A DNA stretch of 64,000 nt from Massariosphaeria phaeospora (lineage: Eukaryota; Ascomycota; Dothideomycetes; Pleosporales), in contig JAADJZ010000015.1 in the NCBI GenBank assembly GCA_011032825.1, forward strand, positions 310,001 through 374,000, in the 5' to 3' direction. Position numbers and translations under genes: made by a program. A model generated the notes under the pieces. That model saw only the letters and a list, made by a program, of their open reading frames with translations, was not told the DNA's origin and did no database searches. Positions 56,114 through 64,000 of the stretch are shown in pieces (position 1 is the stretch's first letter; each line of letters begins with the position of its first letter).

Positions 56114-58625
56114 TTCCTCAACATACATACATAGCACCTACCACCTCCCGTCCTACCATCATACATACTCTTATCAGCCGCACATAGCACGTACATACAT
56201 TCACACACATAACCTACGTACAGGCATGTAGGAATTGGAACGCGGTGGGTGCGTTGCTGCAATTGGCATACACATCGCTGGGACCCCGCTCCAATCAATG
56301 CACGTTTCCCGTCCCCCGTCTTTCCACACCTATATCGAGCCCTCATATACCCCCTTCTCTATACTCATGGCGTCCTATTATCGTTACTCACCTCATCTCC
56401 TCGGCTCGCCTACGCTGCCCTACTCCTACCCTCGCGATCGCACCTCGTGACTGGGTGTGCGCTGTGTGCAGTATGTGCGTAAATACGAGCGTCAAGGCAT
56501 GAACGACTTGGACGGACAGGGGTGAGCGAGCCGACCTCATATGTACATTCAACTGGCACAACCCTGGCACTGGCGAACCAGCTCTGCTGGTGGCTTGCAC
56601 TCGATCCCGCGTCGTCTGGCAATCTGATCTGATGGGCTTCTGGAAGCATGGAAGCGCAAACAATGGAATCCCGTCGCCGTTGTACTCGCATCCATAGGCG
56701 AGGCGATACGATGCGATACGAATACAAGGCGCACGGCACGGCATCACACGATGGAGATTATGTACGGAGGTATCGATGGACGTGCTACATACACACATAG
56801 ATGCATACCTGCATGCATGGACTGCTGATGGAATCACACATTTGCGGTTCTAGAAGGCGTTGTGCAGGTAGGCAAACGCCGCTAGATATGTATCGCAGAA
56901 AGACGACGAGAACCGATCATGTACTGGGGGATGGGGATGGGGATGGACATGGGGAAGGGGGAGGAAGGAGCGCTGCTGGGTCCGTCCGTTCGTAGTGCGT
57001 ACACGATGTCTAGTTGGTGGGTATGTACGTCTCTAGTCAGGGCGGCCAGCGAGGTCGTTGTATGCGATGGACGGCGGCATGATGTTGATATGTACAAGGT
57101 GTAGGTGCATTCACTAGTCTAGTCGCTACCTACCACCCCCTTCGCCTAGTCAGTCTACCAGGCAAAGAGGCTCGGATCGCGTCGTTTCCGTACCTAGGTA
57201 CCTTTCTACTCTTCCTCTGCAAGACAAGTTTGTTTTCGTTTGCCTGGCTCGAGTTCGGAGGGCTCCGGCTCGCTACATGGACATGGCCATTCTGCACTCT
57301 TCGCATTCGCGTACGATTAATGCCTCCGCGTACACACTAACTAAATACATAAACAGATGGCTATGTCTTTCTGTTCTCTTGCATTCCACGTCTCCCAACG
57401 GTCAACCCCCACCTACCCACGTCCACATCTACCCACATACAAGCCCACCTACATCCCAGAACCATACGTTCCCGTCCGCATAGACGTCCTGCTTACCCGT
57501 ATTTCGAGTCCAGTCCGCCTTCCACCACTTGCCAACGTCGCTAAGCTAAGCTACGCTACGCTAAGCTAGTGTGCTCCCTCATCCGAGCTACGTATCAAAC
57601 TGTATCTAGGATGATGCAAGTTAGCTGTACGTGCGCAATAGGTAAACGGACGCACGGTTCGGGTGGCAAGGCGAAGTAGGTACGTGGGTGGGTGGGGATT
57701 GTGTTGGTAGCTGGGAAAGTGCTAGAGATGGTTTACTTACTGTAATATAGGTATAGGTGTGTGTTTACTGGGTGGGTTAGCCTACGCGGCCCGTGTGTGT
57801 GTGTGTGCTTAGCTTGGAGTTAGCTAGGCAAGGAGTCGGTTGACGGTCTATGTCTTGTCTTTTGCACACTGGATGTTTTGGTATCACGTACCTTGCTTGT
57901 AGAACAGCAAGAACGTTGTGGTTTGTAAAGATTTCAGTGGAATCATCTAGTCGAGCTAGTGGGTAATGTGTCGATACATCAAGGTTCTTCTACATCAACA
58001 TGTCTCTCTCTCCCTCTCTCCCTCCCACAACCAACCAAACCAAACACCCCCCCTCCCACTCCCAGCTCCTCCCCTCCCTACCACCACCGCCCCCATCCAA
58101 CCCTTCCCCCAAGCCAAGCTTCCAAATCCTCCGAACTCCCCCATCCATCGATCCATCAACCCAGCCCAGATCCGGCACCTGCACCCTAGCTCCCGCCGCA
58201 AAACGAAAACGGGCTACACTACCTCGCCGTCCACGTCTCCCCGCCTACACAAAACCAATACTTGCTTTCCCCCCACCCGCATCTCCGTCTGCATCTCCAT
58301 CTCCCTGCCGCGCCCCATGCACCAATTCACTCGATCGCCAGATCAAACCAAACCAGATGAGACGCAGCCCCCAAAAACGCCCGCCACACATGCAACGCCA
58401 TACGACCCGCACGCACGCAAAAAAAACGGGCCAACGCTCTAACGCTGCCGCCCCCAACTCAACTCAACTCAGCACTTACGTCGTGTACGCAAACGCAGAT
58501 GCAGATGCAGATGCATAGAAGCCGTGGCGCGTTTTCGAACGGCCTTCTAGCGGGTGCGTGGGTGGACGGGAACTTTGTGTGACAGACGCTGCATGCATGT
58601 CAGGGGTAGGCGGAGGATTATGTGG

Positions 58626-58652
58626 CCCTACCCTACCCTACCCTACCCTACC
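58626..58652. repeat. CCCTA pentamer microsatellite
   Basis: Five tandem CCCTA units. It is one base short of the telomeric CCCTAA unit. Confidence 0.85.
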
Positions 58653-59576
58653 TCACTTGTGTTGTTTGAACCTGGAGTTTGGAATGTAGGGGGGTGGGTA
58701 GGTGAGACGGGATAGAGGTGAGTGTCATTGAGTGTGGTGTGTAATAATAGTAGATGGAGTGAAAAGTACATGCATTGAACAAAACAAAACTATACCTGTA
58801 TAGTTGCATGCAAGTCCAACGGCAGGGTAGCGAAGGAGCAGGCAGGTATGGAAAGCAGAAGCAGAAAGGCCGATCGAACAAGCTGATCAGATCTAGCGAG
58901 CTTTTTCTCCTTCGATGTAATACATACATTACAGTAGAAGAGTAGTGAGTCGAGGACACTCGGTCGATAGATAGCTGCGAGAAAGCCGAACTGTACGAAA
59001 TCCAGACACAGATCCATATGCCTGGAAACGAGTGAAACAGAACCAGGAAAAAGAGAAAAAGACAGAGATAGAGCCCAGTATATCTTAACGTAGTTAGTCC
59101 TCGACTCGCACTTTTGTAGATAGCAAGACTCAGGTCACGTCACCCCAAACACCCGACCATGATTTAATATTGCATTTCTCTTTCTCAAGATATGCCATGT
59201 CTATGCCCCATGCCTACCTATGCGAGCCATTCCATTCCACCCGCCCGCCTGCCCCCCAACCGACCGACCGTCTAGAGAGGAGATGGTATATCCAGGGTAT
59301 TACAGCACACACACGCGCAAACAAATCAAGAAAACACATTGCCCACCAAGATGCCCAGTCGCCCCAGAACACCGTAAAAACCCGAACCGCTTTCCTTCTG
59401 TTGGACCCGGCGGAGTGTTCTCGTCGGCCGTTCCGCTCATTATGCCAGCCCGCTACCCTATCACTCGTGCCCAGAAGAGGTATCTTCAGACGCGATCGGC
59501 CCGAATAAAACGCCGTCGCTTTTACGGAGATGAAGGAGAAAAATCCCGCACAGAGTAAAAGCGACATCAAGTGAGC

Positions 59577-59610
59577 TCGAACTGAACTGAACTGAACTGA
59601 GCTGAACTGA
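59577..59610. repeat. GAACT microsatellite
   Basis: About six imperfect tandem units of GAACT/GAGCT. Confidence 0.8.
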
Positions 59611-59824
59611 TCGATAGCAAGGCGAAGGGAAAACAAGTGTGCCCAGCTGCGCCCTCGGAGAAAGATTTCTTCCCGTCCAAGGTATACAGGGGCAAGAAGT
59701 GTACTTTTGTCGAGGCCGTTGCAGAAAAGGCGATTACGAAGGAGATGCGAAGAAAATTCCCAAACCCGTGGATATATTGCGCAAGAAAATCAAGATGAAA
59801 TCGTAAACACTGACGTCGGCACGG

Positions 59825-62800
59825 TCAAGCGACGATATCAGCACCAGTGCTTCTCGCACCGCCACCAACCAGCTCGAGTATCTTGCCCGCGACGGCCGCA
59901 GGATAGCCGCGAGAGAGACCCTCGTTCACAACGGCCATAGCGCTCGCGCGATCCTCGACGGCCATGAAAGCCCGCGTCATAGCCTCGTAGGTACTAGGCT
60001 CACGCTTCGTTTCCGGGACACCATCGTATATAGCTTTCGCTTTTTCGATGTTATGCGTGAGAGCCCAGCCGTGAATGAGCGAGTTGGCGATATACGGTGT
60101 CATCTCGACGCCACGGAGCCGCATGTCCTTGCGAACAGCGTCTGTGTCGGCGATCTGATGGTTGGCAACCATGGCTTCGAAAAGCGCTTGGTATAGACAG
60201 GCCTGGGGTCGGATGTGGCGGTCGGCGAGGACTGTATCGAAGAGTGCGCGGGCGCCCTCCATGTCGTGACGGACACAGCCTTTGGCGTGGATGAGAGATG
60301 AGTAGTGCACGGCTTCTGGTACAGCGCCGGAGCTGCGAACCTGCTCGAGGACCCGCTCTGCGGCTTCCATGTCTACTGGCTCAAGTGTGGCGTGGGTGTC
60401 AATGAGGAGCTTGTAGGTGTGCGTAGTGGGTTCGATGCGTTTCGATCGCATGCGCTCATAGTAGGCGAGGACCTTGCTGCGGTCACGCTTTGTGGTCAGG
60501 AAGAATTGCATCATGCTGTGATAAGGCGCAGGTCGGGGCTTATAGTTGGGCATAGTCTCCATCTCCTCAAAAAGCTCCTCGGCGAACTTCTCGTCACTGA
60601 CCCGGCATAGAGCGTTGACAATGGTCCCGTAGGTAACACTGGTAGGTCGGATGCCGAGGTTACGCATTTCTGTGAAGTAGAAGAGGCAATCATCAATGCG
60701 GCGGGCCTTCCCAAGCTTTCCGATAAGAGCGTTGTATAGGAAGGACGATGGTTCAACACCTTCAGACTTGGCGCGGAGGAAGATCTTAACGGCCTCAGTA
60801 GCCTCATCGAAGGTCTTCGTAGACTCCTTGAGCGTTGTAATGTATAAACCGAAAGTGTTAGCCGTAGGAGCAGCACCCATATCGAGCAAGTCTTGATGGT
60901 ATCGAGCGGCAAGATCACGTCGACCGGCGGTCAGGCAAGCGGCGACCATAGCATCCAAGATAGTGACCCAGCCATAGCGCACAATGCGGTATTGGGCAAG
61001 AAGAGGAACGTCTTGCTTGGCCAGGTTGAGAATGTCATTGGCCAGGTTCAAACGGTCTTCCTTAGCAGCAGCGGTGATGAGCTTAGCGTAGGTAAAGAAT
61101 CGAGGGTGTCGTCCTGCACGGCGCATGTTTTTGAACTTCATCAGAGCCTCGTTGAGATGCGAAGCGGGGCGGCCATGGGTCTTCTCGAGCAGCTCAGTGA
61201 TGGCAACAGATCCCTTGTTGTCGGTGGTGGCAGCGTACGGGTCGTAAGAGTCCTCAAAAGTTGGACCAGCGGGGACAGGAGCTTGTACAGGGTAATTACC
61301 GAACGACGCAGGCGAGTAGATTGGCTCTGGAGCAGGATGCTTGTAGTTATACCATCGGTGTTGGAGATCTCCACGATCTAGCTTGACGAGCACCTGCTCA
61401 ACTAAACCAGAAGTGGAACTGTTGACGGGAGCGCCAGCGGATGTGATGATCTCGAGGATATGTGCGAAACGAGCAGCATGAGCAACGTCGATCTCACTGG
61501 CATTAATGATGATGCCGGATTGGACTTGCATCAGCAAGGTAAGATCATCGAAACTGAGCTGAGTGATAGCCTCAGGGCCCATACCGGCGAGTAGGTGGTG
61601 AGCCACTGGAGTAACAAGACCCCCGTTCTCGATCATGGTCCACATAAGCTCCATGCTAGCCCTCGGTGCAAGGAAGATTCCTCGCTTGCTCATGAACTGG
61701 CCCATGACCTCGATCGCCTCGTCAATGTGCTCAACAATCTCCATCTTGGCCTGGTTGGTACCAGCTTGCAAATCACGGATGCGAGCAAACATTTGGCGAC
61801 CTTGACGCAGGCCCTGTTCAGCCTGGCTGCTGCCAATGAGAGCAATGCTGTGCATAGCTGTAGGCTCAATGAAATCGTCCTTGGTTGGCGAGAGCTCAAG
61901 CATCCTCCAGAAGACTTCGGTGGCCTCGATGTTGCCACTGCGAATGTGCATGGCAAGCATCGCCATAGCTGGCCGTGACAGATCGATCTCGGCGGGAAGC
62001 GCGTCAAATGCCTCCGTCGCTATATCCTTGACGTTCTTGTCGGCAGCTTTGATGCAAATAGCAGCCATAGCGATCTGGCGTGCCTCTTGACTCAGATTAT
62101 CAGCCGCGTGAACCAACGATTGTTGGAAGGAGCCGGTGTTTAACCATTCTGGCACAAAAGCCTTCAGACTGACAATGTCGCGAACGTTGGCAACATCCTC
62201 CGGCGAAGCAATATCCTTCTCGATCTTGGAAAGGAATTTTTGGCCACCTTCCATCCGATCGCATATAGTATAAGCCTTGATTAATGCGGCGTACACGTCG
62301 TTATCCTTGCGGGTCACAGTAACGTCCCCCTTGTCGTGGGATATGGCTAACGCCTTGTACTCGTCGTAAACCTCGACAGCACTCTTGAGATCGCCTGATC
62401 GACCGAAGGCGTGGATCATGGGAACGAACAAATCTGCCGGTGGGAGCACATTTCTTGACTCCATTTGTGCATATATCCGGATCATATCTTCAACCCGTTC
62501 GCCCTCTGCACAGGCAGTTACTAGTAGGCGGTAAGTCTTCTCGGAGAAGGTGCGACCGGTTTCGACATCAATAGCAGCGTCGAAGAGTTTGATGGCGATC
62601 GGAAGGGAGTCATCCTCGTTAAGAATAGCGTAGTCGGTCTCATTCGAATGCAGCATGAATCCGCCGTCCTCTTCCATGCCACCATATCGAAGTCGCTTCT
62701 CCTCCAAGCCGCGCTTCATAGAGACGACTTCTAAAGATCTTACGGAAAGAAGCTCAATAAGCGCAGTGTATGTTGCTGTGTCGGGGGTAACACGTCGGCG

Positions 62801-63697
62801 CAGCATATCAGAATAAACATCCAGGGCTTTGGGGACTACCTGGTGCCTGGTCTTCGGGAGTTGGATGGCCGCAGACAAGAGAACATTGTAGGCGGAAACA
62901 GATGGCTTGATGCCTGAATGGAGCATAGACTCAAAAACAGCAGGGATTTCGGCATACTGGGACCTCTGAGCAAGCTGCTGCAACTGTGTAGTGAACTCGT
63001 CGGCGGCGTCTGACACATTTGTGGCAGTATTGGAACCGGTGCGGCTCAATGTAGTCGAGTTCACTAATGTGTCCGCGACTGTGGCGGGAGTCTCCGATCT
63101 AACCTCCTCGACTGGCGACAGTGGTTGTTCAGCCGGCTTCGCCACCTCCACCTGGGCTTCATGCTTGGCGGCCTCCTGGGAAATGGCCTCGTCAACCTGG
63201 GCGAAGGCAATCTCCTCTGACTCTCCCTCGCCAACTGCCTTCTTGAAGTCCTCAACTTGACTCGTGGTGTATGCGCGACTGACACCGGCCCGCGCCGGGA
63301 CCGGGTCCGCAGACTCTTCGAAGGCTACATTTTCCTCTTCCTCGATTTCGATAGCATTCTTCGAGCTCGACGATTGAGGCTTCCACTCAATGAGCTTGCG
63401 AAATTGAAATTGTGACCATTCTGTATCATCCACTCGCTGGCGTTTCTGATGCGCAAAATATGCCGCTAAACCGGAGTCCTGAGATTCGAGAGAGGCGAGC
63501 GCTTTGAGGGCGCCCGTTGTAGAACCCGAAGCAAAAGCATGTTGGTTTTGTTTTGCGCAGGCGTTGCGGAGACGGTCCTGGTGGAAAGTAGCGAGCGGGT
63601 TGTTCTGCGAGACACCTGCAACGACTGATTGGGCGTATCCGTGTGTGAAGCCCTTGGCTAAACTCTGGCGTGCGAGGTGGAAGCTCTTAAACACCAT
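59825..63697 (-). CDS. Large mitochondrial-type pentatricopeptide repeat (PPR) protein
   Basis: A single uninterrupted frame of 1290 codons starts at ATG 63697, preceded directly by an in-frame TAA, so the start is fixed unless splicing intervenes. The N-terminus (FKSFHLARQSLAKGFTHGYA) is basic and free of acidic residues, as in mitochondrial presequences. PPR units are visible near residues 255-320 (SVSAYNVLLSAA, DTATYTALIELL) and in a denser array near 1000-1250 (SSFLYNALIGKLGKARR, TSVTYGTIVNALCRV, TTHTYKLLIDTHA, EAVHYSSLIHAKG). The centre is helical and less regular. Such proteins bind mitochondrial mRNA; the length and arrangement recall the Cya5/Pet309 group needed for COX1 expression, which is a suggestion only. 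Confidence 0.9.
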   Translation of the reverse strand: MVFKSFHLARQSLAKGFTHGYAQSVVAGVSQNNPLATFHQDRLRNACAKQNQHAFASGSTTGALKALASLESQDSGLAAYFAHQKRQRVDDTEWSQFQFRKLIEWKPQSSSSKNAIEIEEEENVAFEESADPVPARAGVSRAYTTSQVEDFKKAVGEGESEEIAFAQVDEAISQEAAKHEAQVEVAKPAEQPLSPVEEVRSETPATVADTLVNSTTLSRTGSNTATNVSDAADEFTTQLQQLAQRSQYAEIPAVFESMLHSGIKPSVSAYNVLLSAAIQLPKTRHQVVPKALDVYSDMLRRRVTPDTATYTALIELLSVRSLEVVSMKRGLEEKRLRYGGMEEDGGFMLHSNETDYAILNEDDSLPIAIKLFDAAIDVETGRTFSEKTYRLLVTACAEGERVEDMIRIYAQMESRNVLPPADLFVPMIHAFGRSGDLKSAVEVYDEYKALAISHDKGDVTVTRKDNDVYAALIKAYTICDRMEGGQKFLSKIEKDIASPEDVANVRDIVSLKAFVPEWLNTGSFQQSLVHAADNLSQEARQIAMAAICIKAADKNVKDIATEAFDALPAEIDLSRPAMAMLAMHIRSGNIEATEVFWRMLELSPTKDDFIEPTAMHSIALIGSSQAEQGLRQGRQMFARIRDLQAGTNQAKMEIVEHIDEAIEVMGQFMSKRGIFLAPRASMELMWTMIENGGLVTPVAHHLLAGMGPEAITQLSFDDLTLLMQVQSGIIINASEIDVAHAARFAHILEIITSAGAPVNSSTSGLVEQVLVKLDRGDLQHRWYNYKHPAPEPIYSPASFGNYPVQAPVPAGPTFEDSYDPYAATTDNKGSVAITELLEKTHGRPASHLNEALMKFKNMRRAGRHPRFFTYAKLITAAAKEDRLNLANDILNLAKQDVPLLAQYRIVRYGWVTILDAMVAACLTAGRRDLAARYHQDLLDMGAAPTANTFGLYITTLKESTKTFDEATEAVKIFLRAKSEGVEPSSFLYNALIGKLGKARRIDDCLFYFTEMRNLGIRPTSVTYGTIVNALCRVSDEKFAEELFEEMETMPNYKPRPAPYHSMMQFFLTTKRDRSKVLAYYERMRSKRIEPTTHTYKLLIDTHATLEPVDMEAAERVLEQVRSSGAVPEAVHYSSLIHAKGCVRHDMEGARALFDTVLADRHIRPQACLYQALFEAMVANHQIADTDAVRKDMRLRGVEMTPYIANSLIHGWALTHNIEKAKAIYDGVPETKREPSTYEAMTRAFMAVEDRASAMAVVNEGLSRGYPAAVAGKILELVGGGARSTGADIVA

Positions 63698-63737
63698 TTA
63701 GTGGATGGTAGAACCCTTCAGATTGGAGAAGGGTGAG

Positions 63738-64000
63738 CTATAGGACGGTGAGCACATGGCCTGAGCGCGCAGTAGATGGCTTACTGTTGTTCTCAGAGCG
63801 CGACGGCTTTGCAGGTTCATTTGACGACAAGGCCGCCAAAAGAACGCGCTGTAGGGGGGTATAAGAGAGTGAAGGGCGGTGTGCGGAGATGTTGGTGGTG
63901 TGGAAGTCCCGGATATGCGAGGGACAGCAAAGGTGTGGCAGAATAGAAGGGGGGGAGGAAGCAGAAAAGGTAGGCAGTCGTGAGAGCACAGGATTCGGAT
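63738..64000 (-). CDS. Partial frame at the window edge, mitochondrial-presequence-like
   Basis: The minus strand is open from the window end to TAG 63738. The visible part has Ser/Pro/His-rich sequence, then RDFHTTNISAHRPSL, resembling a mitochondrial cleavage region, and YTPLQRVLLAALSSNEP. A good donor (GTAAGC) at 63784 suggests that the exon ends at 63785. I tested joining it to the PPR frame: no AG in the right phase exists near the PPR start, so it is not simply the first exon of that protein. It may be a 5' exon of an overlapping transcript or a separate gene whose start lies outside. Confidence 0.3.
   Translation of the reverse strand, partial: PNPVLSRLPTFSASSPPSILPHLCCPSHIRDFHTTNISAHRPSLSYTPLQRVLLAALSSNEPAKPSRSENNSKPSTARSGHVLTVL

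Larger units (their letters stand above)
56114..59824. other. Intergenic, microsatellite-rich
   Basis: About 3.7 kb between the 3' ends of ORC1 and the PPR gene. It contains CATA, GT (about 57793-57807), CCCTA, GCAGAT and GAACT repeats. A stretch near 58000-58440 is strongly C-rich and gives Pro/Ser-rich chance frames. No gene is supported. Confidence 0.5.

Noticed and set aside
57959..58518. Pro/Ser-rich frames of 158-172 codons
   Set aside because: Composition follows a C-rich low-complexity tract and several frames are open at once; no start context or domain.
58626..58652. CCCTA tandem repeat as an interstitial telomere
   Set aside because: The unit is CCCTA, not CCCTAA, and only five copies exist; it is treated as a microsatellite.

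Overview
The window looks like nuclear DNA of a filamentous ascomycete (Pezizomycotina). Genes are split by many short introns (about 45-70 nt, GTRAGT-type donors). The gene families are typical of this group: a Zn2Cys6 regulator, HET-domain proteins, a CFEM GPI-anchored protein, the calcium channel Cch1 and a 2EXR-type protein. Family composition and the many TAGG microsatellites fit Dothideomycetes, but the class is inference.

Layout. 0-10.3 kb: 3' end of a sphingoid-base kinase gene, an initiator tRNA-Met, a Zn2Cys6 transcription factor, a secreted GH2 beta-mannosidase (5 exons), a 2EXR/F-box-like protein and a 3-hydroxyisobutyrate-dehydrogenase-like NAD(P) enzyme. 10.4-10.9 kb: a 433-bp fold-back MITE flanked by TA. 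12.4-21.6 kb, minus strand: a small Ser/Arg-rich hypothetical protein and the 9-exon CCH1 gene. 22.9-23.1 kb: a possible ankyrin-like relic. 24.2-31.3 kb: a convergent pair, one gene joining a divergent HET-like N-terminus to two CbxX-type AAA+ ATPase domains, the other a complete HET protein. 31.9-39.3 kb: CFEM protein, splicing factor PRP46 and a DDHD-family phospholipase. 39.3-51.8 kb: a gene desert of about 12.5 kb with microsatellites and scattered protein-like fragments. 51.8-64 kb: a small bZIP factor, ORC1, a microsatellite-rich spacer, a 1290-residue mitochondrial-type PPR protein and the edge of a further gene.

Most genes are unrelated housekeeping functions (lipid signalling, Ca2+ entry, splicing, replication origin recognition, mitochondrial RNA). 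The parts that look accessory are the regulator plus beta-mannosidase neighbourhood, the HET-like/AAA+ and HET pair, the MITE and the gene desert. Exon junctions were assigned by hand from splice signals and frame continuity; every joined model listed keeps an open frame of whole codons.
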